Notes: generated by a model not told the origin, from the letters alone. Shown: positions 51,569 through 61,098, counted from the first letter of the stretch. The stretch is DNA of 64,000 bases from G965205725 sp965205725 (GCA_965205725.1 OZ242189.1:682001-746000); one strand, 5' to 3'. A program made the numbers and translations.

Positions 51569-51958
51569 ATGACCATTCAAAGATACGGTGTTGAAGGCGG
51601 TACGGGAACGGGCGGGCAGCTTTTGCCGTTTTCTCGTGCGGTACAGGCGGGGGGCTGGCTCTATGTCTCGGGGCAAACACCCATGCGCGATGGCGAGGTT
51701 GTCGAAGGCAGCGCGGTGGAACAGTCACAACTGGCCATTGATAACTGCCTGGCAATAATGAAAGAAGCTGGCTACGGGCTGGAAGATGTCGTTCATGTAA
51801 CGGTTGTCCTGACAGATGCGCGCTACTTTCAATCCTTCAACACAGTCTTTAGAGAGGTTTTTGGCGGGCATCCTCCTGCGCGAATATGCGCAGTTGCAGA
51901 CCTGGTTGTCGACTGCAAGGTTGAGCTTGATGTCACCTGTTACAAAGACATTGGGTAG
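51569..51958 (+). CDS. RidA/YjgF family enamine/imine deaminase
   Basis: 129 residues. LPFSRAVQAGGWLYVSGQTP at the start of the fold, QLAIDNCLAIMKEAGYGLEDVVHVTVVL, and the active Arg in HPPARICAVADLVVDCKVELDVTC. RidA proteins hydrolyse reactive enamines made by PLP dehydratases, which fits the PLP deaminase across the divergent promoter. This is a separate subgroup from the archetypal RidA. Confidence 0.93.
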   Translation: MTIQRYGVEGGTGTGGQLLPFSRAVQAGGWLYVSGQTPMRDGEVVEGSAVEQSQLAIDNCLAIMKEAGYGLEDVVHVTVVLTDARYFQSFNTVFREVFGGHPPARICAVADLVVDCKVELDVTCYKDIG

Positions 51959-52002
51959 CAGTACAGACTCGCTGGTTCGCAACTCTCAGGAGCGTATTTA
52001 AA

Positions 52003-53454
52003 GTGGCAACAACGCTATTTCTGGTGGCTTTTATTGGCTATGTCATCTCGATGATTGCCTTGGGCTGGGTCGTCTCGCGCAGGCAAAAAACCGGGGAAGA
52101 CTTTTTGCTGGGCGGCCGCGATTTGCCGGTATTCCTCACACTTGGCACCACCGTTGCGACCATGGTTGGCACGGGTTCTTCGATGGGCGCTGTGGGTTTT
52201 GCCTATGAAAACGGCTGGGCAGGGACTCTTTACGGGTTGGGTGGCGCAATAGGGATTCTTCTACTCGCCTGGTTGTATGCACCGGTAAGAAAGCATTGCT
52301 TTATGACCATGAGTGAAGAGATTTCCTACTATGTGGGCGCACATTACTGGGTGAAGAATCTGGTGGCAGTACTGATCTTTTTGGCCAGTATTGGATGGCT
52401 TGGAGCCCATATGATTGGCGGCGGTCTCTATCTGGCTTGGGTGACAGGGCTGGATCCGTCAATCGCCAAGATTTTCGTGGCTTTTGGTTTTGCGATCTAC
52501 GTTGTAATCGGCGGTTACACTGCCGTTGTCTGGACTGATACCATCCAGGCAATCATCCTTTTCCTGGGTTTTATCCTTATGGCAGCCATGTCGATTGAAT
52601 ACGTCGGTGGCTGGTCGTCACTGCTGGCGGCGCAACCCGTAGAAAATGTGGCTGCATTTGCGCTTGGCAAGATTGGCTTGGTGCCCGCTTTGTCGCTGTC
52701 TTTGGCCGTTTTGGTAGGGATTCTGGCGACACCCTCTTACCGACAGCGTATTTACTCCGGCCGAAGTGTGAGTGCTGTGCGTCAGTCCTTTGCATTATCG
52801 GGTAGCATTTACCTGCTGTTTTCGTTTATTCCCGCAATAGTGGGGATGGCGGCGCACGCTATTGACAGCAATCTTGATGAAGCGGCCTTTGCTTTTCCGT
52901 TTCTGGCTACCCAGGTTCTGCCACTGTGGGTCGGAACAATTGTTTTAATTGCCGGCTTATCTGCAACCATGTCAAGCGCAAGCTCTGATGCGATAGCAGC
53001 AGTCAGCATTTTATTGCGAGATCTTTATATTTTGGTATTGGGCAAAATGCCCGATAAGACCAGGATGATTGCTCTTTCCCGAGTGAGCCTGGTTCTCATT
53101 ATTGGTGTGGCATTGCTCTTTGCACTGACCTCAAACAACATTATTGATTATATCACCCGGATGATTTCGACCGTGATGTCAGGGCTTTGCGCCTGTTCTT
53201 TGCTGGGTCGGTTTTGGGAGCGGTTTAACTGGCAGGGTGCTGTGTCTGCCCTCTTGAGTGGCTCTATGACTTCGCTGCTGGTTATTTCTCAGGATAGCTG
53301 GACGGAGTACTGGGGAAATCCAATTCTGCCTTCGCTGACCATTGCGCTATTGGCCGGGTTCCTGGTGTCCTGCGTGACTCCCGCCTCTGCGATCAGCCGT
53401 CCTGAGGCGCTGACCATACTTGCAAAAGAAAGAGCGCTGATGGAAGGTCGTTGA
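52003..53454 (+). CDS. sodium:solute symporter (SSS) family transporter
   Basis: 483 residues from GTG, about 13 membrane helices. GWVVSRRQKTGEDFLLGGRDLP and GTGSSMGAVGFAYENGWAG near the start, ATPSYRQRIYSGRSVSAVRQ in the middle and AGLSATMSSASSDAIAAVS with the small residues of the sodium site are family marks. It probably brings in the amino acid or N-acyl-amino acid used by the neighbouring enzymes. Confidence 0.93.
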   Translation: MATTLFLVAFIGYVISMIALGWVVSRRQKTGEDFLLGGRDLPVFLTLGTTVATMVGTGSSMGAVGFAYENGWAGTLYGLGGAIGILLLAWLYAPVRKHCFMTMSEEISYYVGAHYWVKNLVAVLIFLASIGWLGAHMIGGGLYLAWVTGLDPSIAKIFVAFGFAIYVVIGGYTAVVWTDTIQAIILFLGFILMAAMSIEYVGGWSSLLAAQPVENVAAFALGKIGLVPALSLSLAVLVGILATPSYRQRIYSGRSVSAVRQSFALSGSIYLLFSFIPAIVGMAAHAIDSNLDEAAFAFPFLATQVLPLWVGTIVLIAGLSATMSSASSDAIAAVSILLRDLYILVLGKMPDKTRMIALSRVSLVLIIGVALLFALTSNNIIDYITRMISTVMSGLCACSLLGRFWERFNWQGAVSALLSGSMTSLLVISQDSWTEYWGNPILPSLTIALLAGFLVSCVTPASAISRPEALTILAKERALMEGR

Positions 53455-53616
53455 TCTTGTCGGGCCATGTTTGCAGCAAAAGATGGTTTATTGAAGCTGC
53501 GGGGCAGGCCGGGTACAGGCGGGTGTCCAGAGTGGTACACTATTTCAGTGCCATTATTCCCGAAGCCTGTCTTTGGCAATAATAATACCTGAATCCGGCA
53601 AAGGGAGACTGCTTTT

Positions 53617-54483
53617 TTGACATATAAGGTTGATATCGTATCCAGAATTACCGAGAACATGTCTCAATTCCGCTCGGCTGAACAAAAGGTTGCCCAGGTG
53701 ATACTGGATGACCCAATGTTTGCTGCATCTGCGAGTATTACAGAGCTTGCGCAGAAATCAAACGTCAGTGAAGCGACCGTTACTCGCCTTGCTAAAGCCC
53801 TTGACTGTAAGCATGTCCGGGATTTAAAAGTTCAGATTGCCCAGGCCACCTCTGTGGGAGAGCGATTTATCAGCGAGATTAATATTGAGCCTTCAGGAAT
53901 TAGCGGTATCTATGAATCTGCCAACAAGGCGCTGAAGCTGAATGCCAATTTGATTAAGCAGGAAGCCCTGGACAACTGTGTTGAATTGATTGGGCAGGCA
54001 AGACAAGTTGTTACTCTGGGGGTGGGGGGTAGTAGCACGCTTATGGCCGTTGAAAGTCAGTACAGGTTGTTTAGGCTGGGGATAGCTGCAATGGCCTACT
54101 CAGATCCTTTGCTGATGCGCATGATGGCGTCCACGATGGATAAGAATGACGTCATAATCTGTTTTTCTCTGGGTGGATTCAGCCCCGATATTGAAGAGGC
54201 CATAGAGATTGCCAAACAATATGGTGTGTCCATTATTGCCGTCACGGCCAGGGATTCCGTGTTAGCGAAAATCGCCGATGTCAACCTGCCCATCGTGATC
54301 AGAGAGAGCGACTATATCTTTAAACCCAGCGCCTCAAGGTATGTCATGCTGGCCGCTATCGACGTGCTGATGACAGAGTTGGCCATCAGGAACAAGCGGA
54401 AATCCAGAGAAAAGCTCCGCCGCTTAAAACAAACCCTGGACCAGTACCGCCAGGGGAATGATAAGCTGCCTCTGGGAGACTAG
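53617..54483 (+). CDS. RpiR/MurR-type transcriptional regulator
   Basis: 288 residues from TTG 53617, preceded by AAGGGAG; no nearer ATG keeps the HTH. An N-terminal helix-turn-helix about 1-77 (AEQKVAQVILDDPMFAASAS, ITELAQKSNVSEATVTRLAKAL) and a SIS domain about 125-250 (VVTLGVGGSSTLMA, FSLGGFSPDIEEAIEIAK) for a ligand. As the last gene of the acylase-ridA-symporter run it is the likely controller of the cluster, though SIS domains usually bind sugar phosphates. Confidence 0.93.
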   Translation: MTYKVDIVSRITENMSQFRSAEQKVAQVILDDPMFAASASITELAQKSNVSEATVTRLAKALDCKHVRDLKVQIAQATSVGERFISEINIEPSGISGIYESANKALKLNANLIKQEALDNCVELIGQARQVVTLGVGGSSTLMAVESQYRLFRLGIAAMAYSDPLLMRMMASTMDKNDVIICFSLGGFSPDIEEAIEIAKQYGVSIIAVTARDSVLAKIADVNLPIVIRESDYIFKPSASRYVMLAAIDVLMTELAIRNKRKSREKLRRLKQTLDQYRQGNDKLPLGD

Positions 54484-54594
54484 GGGACTGATGCAAGTTG
54501 GCAGCGCCTGGTTTCTGGAAAGCTCCGAGAGCTGTCTTCCCCTATAATCTTCTCCATTAATCTTCCCCAATAAAAACGGTGCTACCCCTGGACT

Positions 54595-54612
54595 ACCGCT
54601 ACGGTCAGCGGT
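54595..54612 (+). repeat. small hairpin after the regulator gene
   Basis: ACCGCT-ACGGTC-AGCGGT, a perfect 6-bp stem 110 bp after the regulator stop, without a following T run. The stretch around it (54484-54643) holds no gene. Confidence 0.4.
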
Positions 54613-54643
54613 TGTGCCCGACCGACCCCTGGAATTTCTTTTT

Positions 54644-54818
54644 GAGACCTCTGCGCGAAAGCCATTTCAGTTACGCTGCCTCAAAGCGCCTGCTACCGAT
54701 AAAAATGGTCTCAATCGGTCATTGATAGCCATAAGCTCCCTCATTGATAGCCATAAGCTCCCCCAGTGTGTGGGTTTTGCCCTGCCTGAAAACACAATCA
54801 TCTTCTGTGCAAAGGGCT
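54644..54818 (+). mobile_element. MITE family A, copy 5 (diverged, about 175 bp)
   Basis: Begins GAGACCTCTGCGCGAAAG and ends TTCTGTGCAAAGGGCTT, both altered versions of the family ends. It contains a tandem duplication of a 20-base segment (GATAGCCATAAGCTCCC copied). Runs of T flank both sides (TTTTT), so a target duplication cannot be proved. Oldest-looking copy of the five. Confidence 0.75.
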
Positions 54819-54895
54819 TTTTTGGTAAGGCCCTCTTTGGCAAGGCTCTATCTTTGGCAATAAGTACCATAAAAATAAATAAATAGTGATAATTA

Positions 54896-54914
54896 ATAAC
54901 ATTTCGCTTGTTAT
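54896..54914. promoter_or_regulatory. palindrome upstream of the TonB receptor
   Basis: ATAACA-TTTCGCT-TGTTAT, an inverted repeat with 7-base spacer in the AT-rich leader about 115 bp before the receptor start. Possible operator or hairpin; no regulator is assigned. Confidence 0.35.
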
Positions 54915-55027
54915 CTTCAAAATAAGGATGTAAGTTGTTAACTCTCATTCTGCCAATTTAAGATAGTTTCAAACATTTAAAGGATCAGTTTGGGCAAAAT
55001 CTTTAAAATAAATTGAGGGTGGCTAAC

Positions 55028-57961
55028 ATGTTTTCATCTGTGTTCAAAAAGAGCCTCAGTGCAAGCGTCCTGACTGCTATTTGCAGTCAAATCGTGCCTG
55101 CGATTGCCCAGGAAGAAGCTACGCAGCTTGAGGAAATCATAGTCACTGGTGTTCGCGCCAGTATTATTCGCGCCATTGAATCAAAATATAACGATCAGGG
55201 TTTCAGCGATTCAATTTCAGCGGAAGACCTGGGTAAATTCCCGGACCTGAACATCTCGGAATCACTCCAGCGTATTCCAGGTGTTACCTTAAACCGCAAC
55301 CCTAATGGCGAAGGCGAGCAAATTAACCTGCGTGGATTATCGCCCTTATTTACCCGCGTTGAAATCAATGGGTTGACCGGTCTGGGCAATGGCAGCGGTG
55401 CCGATGCCAATAAAGATGGCAGCCTGGGTGCCACGGGTGGTGGCCGGGAGTTCAGCTTTGAGTTGTTGCCAGCCGAGCTATTTTCTACCGCCAGTGTCGC
55501 AAAATCAGCAAACGCAACCCAGAGTGAAGGCGGGTTGGCGGGGGTTGTCTCACTTGAAACACCAAGAGCACTGAGTCACGAAGGCTTAAAGTATACGCTC
55601 TCTGCACATCTCAACTCTGACGACAAGTCAGACTCCAATGACCCGCGCCTGTTTGCTGCATTTAGCAATAATTTTAACGACCGCTTCGGCCTCTCCGCTG
55701 CTGTCTATCGCGCTGAGTCTGAATTTCACTCGGACAGCATAGAAAGCGGCAACCGACAGGCATTGTCTGATGTGTTTGATGCAGTCAGAACCCCAGGCGC
55801 CGATGGCACATTTGGCACCGCAGACGATGTGACAACAGCGCTGGCTGCTTACAGGGATGCCGCTGGCAACCCACTGGACACCAGTGTCCTGGCTGTTAAA
55901 ACCCCGCGGGCAATCGCCTTCATTGAAGAGCGCGAAAATACCGCTGGCAACATCAATCTACAGTTCAGGCCCAATGAGCGCACTCAACTGTTTGCCGATT
56001 TTCTCTTTGCCGAGTTGTCCAGCGAGAAAAATGTGGTGCGCCCGGATACGGCTATAGAAGGCACCCATACCCTGATAATCGGCCCTGACAACCCTTTTAG
56101 CACGGCCAGTGGTCTGGTGACCGAGGCGACACTCGATGAAGTGCAGTACCGTCCCAGTACGCGAACATTAGATATTGAGGATGAGTTTATGCAATTCTCT
56201 TTCGGTGGCGATATTGCGCTGTCCGACAACTGGACAGCCAAGCCGCTGTTTGGCTATGCCAATCGTGAGGCCGTCCGCGATCACGCATTGTTGGCATTTC
56301 GGGCCAACAATACCGATGGCGGCAATCTGGATTGCAGCGCCGCCACCGCCAATGCTGGCTGTGATGGCAGCTCCACCGCGCACTACCTGACCTATAGCGG
56401 TCAGGGTAGCAGCTTTGATTTTCAAAGTGACTTTACAAACTTCGATGGTGAGCCCGAAAATTTTGGGTTGAATGTGCTGATTTTTCGCCCGTCAGTGGAC
56501 GAGGATGAAGAAAAGACTTTTAAGCTGGATTTCAATCGCAGCTTTGATAGTGGCGCCCTGACGTCACTGGATCTCGGGATGCGCTACAACAATAAAACCA
56601 AAACCGTCAACTTCCGCGAATACCGCCTGGCTCGCACGGGTGGCCAGCCTTTTGATGGCTTTGAAAATCTCGATACACTGGTTGATCACAGTGTCGATGG
56701 CACATCTAACAGCTATAACGACCAACTGTTGGCTCCCGACCCTGCACAGGTGTACTCGTACTACTTTCCCAATGGTTTTAATGAGGAGAACAGTACCGGC
56801 ACAATCGCCGATACCAGGATAGACAATCGCCCCGGACGCGGTGCCCAGCAAAGCTATGAAGTCGAGGAGGACAGCATCAATCTGTATACTTCAGCCGATT
56901 TTGAAATCGATAAGCTCAGTGTGAATGTCGGCCTGCGCTATGTGCGCACGGATCAAACTTCCCAGGGCTCCAGGGTTGAGGCGCGGGACTCGGCCAATGA
57001 GGTCATTACTCCGGTTGCGGTTGAAAACGATTATAAGCATTTTCTGCCCAGCGCCAGTCTGCGCTATGAATACACAGAGGATATCCTGCTGCGGGCGGCG
57101 TACTCAACGACTCTAACCCGTGCCAACCTTCCTCAATTATCGCCGTTTGAACAGGTTTTTGTTTCAACTGTAGGGGCAGACAATGGTTTTATTAATCGCG
57201 GTAATCCGCAATTGCAACCCTTTACCTCAGATAATGTTGACATAGGCGTGGAGTGGTACTTTGAAGAAGAAGGCCTATTGTTTGCCAACATCTTTTACAA
57301 GCAACTTGACAATTTTGTTGGTGACGAAATTACCAGGGAAGATGCCCTGGTTGCGCCACAGGTCGCTTGCAGCGCTGCTGAAATAGCCGCTGGCATAGCC
57401 AATGGCGGCTGTGATGCGGACGGCAGGGCATTGTTCAACCTCCGGGTTACCACCCCGGCCAATGCGGTTTCTGCCAGTATTGAAGGCCTGGAAATTGGCT
57501 TGCAAAAGCCGTTCAGCTTTTTTGATGGTTTTGGCAAGGATTTTGGGCTGCTGTTCAACTATACCTATGCCGATAGCACGGCAGACTTCGGCGACCCCAA
57601 TGATGTCCGTCGAGACGGTCTGCCCGGGCTGTCGAAGAAAAGCTTCAATGCCGGACTCTATTACGATGCCGATTACGGTGACAAAGGCACACTGGATGCA
57701 CGGTTGAATTATGCCTGGCGAGACCGGTATCTGTCAGTCTTTGCCGATGACTTTGCGCGCCCCAAGTTTACCGACGATTACGGGCAACTTGACCTGTCGG
57801 CAAATTATTCATTGGGTCATTTCCGGGTATCGGTGCAGTTTTTGAACATTACCGATGAAGACCTGAGTTTCAAAGGTTATGACTCGGGGGTGGGGTTCTA
57901 TGACTACGGTGAACACGACCTGAGTCAACGGGTGCTGTTCGGGTTGCAATATACCTATTGA
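55028..57961 (+). CDS. TonB-dependent receptor (Xanthomonas/Caulobacter type)
   Basis: 977 residues from ATG 55028, which has GAGGGTGG at the right distance; TTG 55013 and GTG 55019 are less likely. Signal peptide about 1-28 (cleavage near AIAQE), TonB box LEEIIVTGVRASI, plug with DSISAEDLGKFPDLNISESL and QRIPGV, then a 22-strand barrel ending QRVLFGLQYTY. The plug wording is that of the TIGR01782-like receptors, often for carbohydrates or peptides. Its place after the D-amino-acid cluster suggests a related ligand, unproven. Confidence 0.94.
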   Translation: MFSSVFKKSLSASVLTAICSQIVPAIAQEEATQLEEIIVTGVRASIIRAIESKYNDQGFSDSISAEDLGKFPDLNISESLQRIPGVTLNRNPNGEGEQINLRGLSPLFTRVEINGLTGLGNGSGADANKDGSLGATGGGREFSFELLPAELFSTASVAKSANATQSEGGLAGVVSLETPRALSHEGLKYTLSAHLNSDDKSDSNDPRLFAAFSNNFNDRFGLSAAVYRAESEFHSDSIESGNRQALSDVFDAVRTPGADGTFGTADDVTTALAAYRDAAGNPLDTSVLAVKTPRAIAFIEERENTAGNINLQFRPNERTQLFADFLFAELSSEKNVVRPDTAIEGTHTLIIGPDNPFSTASGLVTEATLDEVQYRPSTRTLDIEDEFMQFSFGGDIALSDNWTAKPLFGYANREAVRDHALLAFRANNTDGGNLDCSAATANAGCDGSSTAHYLTYSGQGSSFDFQSDFTNFDGEPENFGLNVLIFRPSVDEDEEKTFKLDFNRSFDSGALTSLDLGMRYNNKTKTVNFREYRLARTGGQPFDGFENLDTLVDHSVDGTSNSYNDQLLAPDPAQVYSYYFPNGFNEENSTGTIADTRIDNRPGRGAQQSYEVEEDSINLYTSADFEIDKLSVNVGLRYVRTDQTSQGSRVEARDSANEVITPVAVENDYKHFLPSASLRYEYTEDILLRAAYSTTLTRANLPQLSPFEQVFVSTVGADNGFINRGNPQLQPFTSDNVDIGVEWYFEEEGLLFANIFYKQLDNFVGDEITREDALVAPQVACSAAEIAAGIANGGCDADGRALFNLRVTTPANAVSASIEGLEIGLQKPFSFFDGFGKDFGLLFNYTYADSTADFGDPNDVRRDGLPGLSKKSFNAGLYYDADYGDKGTLDARLNYAWRDRYLSVFADDFARPKFTDDYGQLDLSANYSLGHFRVSVQFLNITDEDLSFKGYDSGVGFYDYGEHDLSQRVLFGLQYTY

Positions 57962-58163
57962 AACCAGAGATCGGGTGGTGATTTGAGGGCCGAGTTGAGG
58001 GCTGACTTGAGGGTGTTCGCGCTGTCGCGGTAGCCCCTGTGGATCCCGATGACGAGAACCGTTAGCTGGACAGCAAGGGCGACCTGGAACCTGAAGGTAG
58101 CGGTAGCCAAAATTTCGGCCCGACGAACAGGAATCGCAGACGAGGCGAACATCTATGTGCCTC

Positions 58164-58203
58164 ACGGTGGTGCGGGAGGACGGCGGGAGTAGTCCTGCCT
58201 CCT
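58164..58203. repeat. REP-like dispersed palindromic repeat, copy 2
   Basis: Matches the unit at 31681-31720 in about 34 of 40 bases; core GGCGGGAGTAGTCCTGCC. The palindrome is less perfect than in copy 1. Confidence 0.6.
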
Positions 58204-58210
58204 GCTCAAC

Positions 58211-58250
58211 CCTCGCTGTCCAATCCTCGCTGTCCAGTCCTCGCTTGTGC
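58211..58250. repeat. 14-bp tandem repeat upstream of thrS
   Basis: CCTCGCTGTCCAAT, CCTCGCTGTCCAGT and a partial CCTCGCTTGTGC follow each other directly and end at the -10 box of thrS. Confidence 0.8.
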
Positions 58251-58256
58251 TAGAAT
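58251..58256 (+). promoter_or_regulatory. candidate extended -10 promoter of the thrS operon
   Basis: TGCTAGAAT, an extended -10 element, followed by GCGCGC and placed 105 bp before the thrS ATG. The leader is long enough for the self-repression site known upstream of E. coli thrS. Confidence 0.55.
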
Positions 58257-58355
58257 GCGCGCCTGCAAACATTACCTCAGCTTCAGCACCAATTTTTGTT
58301 ATCGCTGACTCACGCGGCCTTTAGTAGGGGTCGCCACTGAAAAAAGGACAGCACT

Positions 58356-60281
58356 ATGCCCGCAATTACCTTGCCCGACGGTTCCCACCGCTGTTTTGAT
58401 CACCCGGTTTCAGTTCACGCTGTCGCTGCGGATATAGGCCCCGGTCTCGCCAGGGCTGCACTGGCCGGAGTGGTAGATGGTCGGCAGGTCGACACCTCTT
58501 ACTTGATCGGAAACGATGTTGATTTAGCCATCATTACTGATAAACAGGAAGAGGGGCTTGAGTTGATTCGTCATTCCAGCGCCCACCTCATGGCTATGGC
58601 AACGCAGCAACTGTTTCCCGGTGTGCAGGCCACCATAGGTCCGGTTATTGAAGACGGGTTCTACTATGATTTTGCCTCGGGCCACACGTTTACGCCTGAA
58701 GATATAGAGAAAATTGAAGAGCGGATGTTGGAGATCGTGCAACAGGATTTACCTATCGAACGGGTGGTTATGGATCGGGATCACGCGATCAAAATTTTTC
58801 AAGAAATAGGTGAGCACTACAAGGTTCAAATTATTGAAGACCTGCCAGTGGGTGAGGAAATCAGTGTCTATAAGCAGGGGGCCTGGATGGATTTATGCCG
58901 CGGCCCCCATGTTCCAAGCACGGGTAAGTTGCAGTCTTTCAAATTGACCAAAGTTGCAGGAGCATACTGGCGTGGTGATTCCAAAAATGAAATGTTGCAG
59001 CGTGTATACGGTACCGCCTGGCGCAACAAGAAAGAGTTAAAGGCTTATCTGAATCGAATTGAAGAAGCCGAAAAGCGTGATCATCGCAGGTTAGGTAAGA
59101 AATTTGGTTTGTTTCATACTCAGGAAGAAGCACCGGGAATGGTGTTTTGGCACCCCAGGGGTTGGAGCATTTACCAGCTTATTGAGCAATACATGCGACA
59201 AAGACAGTGCGAGCATAATTACCAGGAAATCAAAACGCCTCAGTTGGTGGATCTAAGCCTTTGGAAAAAATCCGGTCACGCCGACAAATTTGGCGATGAT
59301 ATGTTCATGCTCAGCTCTGAAGAACGTGAGTTCGCGGTTAAGCCGATGAATTGCCCATGCCATGTGCAGGTATTTAATCAGGGCTTGAAAAGCTATCGCG
59401 ACCTGCCTTTGCGCCTGGCTGAATTTGGCTCTTGCCATCGCAATGAGCCCTCGGGGTCTTTGCACGGCATTATGCGCGTCCGCGGATTCGTGCAAGACGA
59501 TGCCCACATTTTTTGTACCGCAGGGCAAATTCAACCAGAGGTCTCTTCCTTTATAGAGTTTCTGCACGACGTCTATGCCGATTTTGGTTTTGATGAAGTG
59601 ATCTACCGCCTGTCTACCCGTCCCGCAAAGCGTGTGGGCAGTGACCAGCATTGGGACAGAGCTGAACAAGCTTTGGCGCAAGCCCTGGATGCTCATGGTT
59701 TATCCTGGCAGGAATTGCCGGGCGAGGGTGCTTTCTACGGTCCAAAAATTGAGTTTTCTCTCAAAGACTGTATTGGTCGGGTTTGGCAACTGGGGACTAT
59801 TCAAGTGGACTTTTCCATGCCGGACCGCCTTGAGGCGCAATATGTTGCAGAGGACGGCTCGCGACAAGTGCCAGTGATGCTGCACCGGGCAATTCTGGGT
59901 TCATTTGAGCGATTTATCGGAATATTGATCGAACACTATGAAGGGAATTTCCCGGTTTGGTTGGCGCCAGAACAGGCAGTGATCATGAATATCACCGACA
60001 AACAGGCCGAATACGCCAAAAACGTGGAAGATTCCTTAAAAAACAAGGGCTTTCGCGCCATTTCAGACTTGAGAAATGAAAAGATCGGCTTTAAAATCCG
60101 CGAGCACACAATTCAGCGCATTCCGTATTTATTGGTTGTCGGGGATCGTGAAGCAGAAACTGGCACTGTGGCCGTGCGTACCCGCGATGGTGAGGACTTG
60201 GGAGCGATGGATCCCAACGCATTTATTGAGCGCCTCAATCAAGACGTAGCGCGACGTGGTCGTATTGTATTGGAGAAGTAA
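58356..60281 (+). CDS. thrS: ThrS, threonyl-tRNA synthetase
   Basis: 641 residues. TGS domain about 1-62, editing domain with HSSAHLMAMATQQLFPG, catalytic class II core from about 245 (MVFWHPRGWSIYQLIEQYMR), zinc Cys in KPMNCPCHVQVF, RLAEFGSCHRNEPSGSLHG, and the anticodon-binding C-terminus. First gene of thrS-infC-rpmI-rplT-pheS-pheT. Confidence 0.98.
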   Translation: MPAITLPDGSHRCFDHPVSVHAVAADIGPGLARAALAGVVDGRQVDTSYLIGNDVDLAIITDKQEEGLELIRHSSAHLMAMATQQLFPGVQATIGPVIEDGFYYDFASGHTFTPEDIEKIEERMLEIVQQDLPIERVVMDRDHAIKIFQEIGEHYKVQIIEDLPVGEEISVYKQGAWMDLCRGPHVPSTGKLQSFKLTKVAGAYWRGDSKNEMLQRVYGTAWRNKKELKAYLNRIEEAEKRDHRRLGKKFGLFHTQEEAPGMVFWHPRGWSIYQLIEQYMRQRQCEHNYQEIKTPQLVDLSLWKKSGHADKFGDDMFMLSSEEREFAVKPMNCPCHVQVFNQGLKSYRDLPLRLAEFGSCHRNEPSGSLHGIMRVRGFVQDDAHIFCTAGQIQPEVSSFIEFLHDVYADFGFDEVIYRLSTRPAKRVGSDQHWDRAEQALAQALDAHGLSWQELPGEGAFYGPKIEFSLKDCIGRVWQLGTIQVDFSMPDRLEAQYVAEDGSRQVPVMLHRAILGSFERFIGILIEHYEGNFPVWLAPEQAVIMNITDKQAEYAKNVEDSLKNKGFRAISDLRNEKIGFKIREHTIQRIPYLLVVGDREAETGTVAVRTRDGEDLGAMDPNAFIERLNQDVARRGRIVLEK

Positions 60282-60284
60282 CTT

Positions 60285-60815
60285 ATCAAGAAGGAAAGTG
60301 GCAAGAGCAAACGCGCTCCGATTAATGAAGAAATCGAGGCAACACAGGTAAGACTCATTGGTGCCAATGGTGAACAGGTTGGAATCGTGCCCATGTCAGA
60401 GGCACGCGCAGCCGCTGAAGCGGCTACCCTGGACCTGGTTCAGATAACCGATTCAGAACCCGTAGTCTGTAAAATTATGGACTACGGTAAACATGTATTT
60501 GAATCGAAGAAACAAAAAGCAGCTCAAAAGAAAAGACAAAAACGAACACAGGTTAAAGAAATAAAGTTTCGCCCAGGGACGGAAGAAGGAGATTACCAGG
60601 TAAAACTACGCAACCTGGTACGTTTCCTTGAAAACGGGGACAAGGCCAAAGTTACGCTGCGGTATCGCGGACGTGAAATGGCTCACCAGGAAATTGGCAT
60701 GGAGCTACTGACACGAGTAGAGGCTGATCTGGCCGAGTTAGGTAATGTCGAGCAATTTCCTAAAATGGAAGGTCGCCAACTGACGATGGTCATTGCCCCG
60801 AGAAAGAAGAGCTAG
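60285..60815 (+). CDS. infC: InfC, translation initiation factor IF-3, AUC start
   Basis: 176 residues beginning at ATC 60285, three bases after the thrS stop, with GGAG 9 bases upstream. The first ATG (60387) is too late: the N-terminal domain RAPINEEIEATQVRLIGANG would be lost. IF-3 genes use rare start codons (AUU in E. coli) so that IF-3 represses its own translation; AUC fits the same control. DYGKHVFESKKQK linker and EIKFRPGTEEGDYQVKLRN in the C-domain are standard. Confidence 0.95.
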   Translation: MKKESGKSKRAPINEEIEATQVRLIGANGEQVGIVPMSEARAAAEAATLDLVQITDSEPVVCKIMDYGKHVFESKKQKAAQKKRQKRTQVKEIKFRPGTEEGDYQVKLRNLVRFLENGDKAKVTLRYRGREMAHQEIGMELLTRVEADLAELGNVEQFPKMEGRQLTMVIAPRKKS

Positions 60816-60872
60816 CGGCCTGTGAATGCCCTGAGTTCTATTTATTAGTCAACTGCAAATGCGGAGTTTATG

Positions 60873-61067
60873 ATGCCTAAAGCTAAAATTCACAGCGGGG
60901 CTGCCAAGCGTTTTAAGAAAACCGGTTCGGGTTTCAAGCGCAAGTGTCAGCACAAAACTCACATCCTGACCAAGATGACCACCAAGCGTAAGCGCCAGTT
61001 GCGAGGTACTCGTGGAGTACACGACAACGACAGGGTGCTGATTGACCGCCTGTTGCGGACCAAGTAA
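60873..61067 (+). CDS. rpmI: RpmI, ribosomal protein L35
   Basis: 64 residues from the second of two adjacent ATGs (MPKAKIHSGAAKRFKKTGSG); GGAG at 60861 spaces better to it. Basic protein with HKTHILTKMTTKRKRQLRG, typical L35. Lies between infC and rplT. Confidence 0.97.
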   Translation: MPKAKIHSGAAKRFKKTGSGFKRKCQHKTHILTKMTTKRKRQLRGTRGVHDNDRVLIDRLLRTK

Positions 61068-61098
61068 CGCTTACTGATTCTTAAGAGAGGACAAGACT

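Larger units (their letters stand above)
57962..58355. other. 394-bp intergenic region with repeats and the thrS promoter
   Basis: Holds short direct repeats of (G/C)TTGAGGG near 57981-58013, the second REP-like unit, a 14-bp tandem repeat and the thrS promoter, each listed or noted separately. No gene is supported. Confidence 0.6.

Noticed and set aside
57955..58152. minus-strand 65-codon frame after the TonB receptor
   Set aside because: No ribosome site, no known family, and it lies in repeat-rich intergenic DNA.
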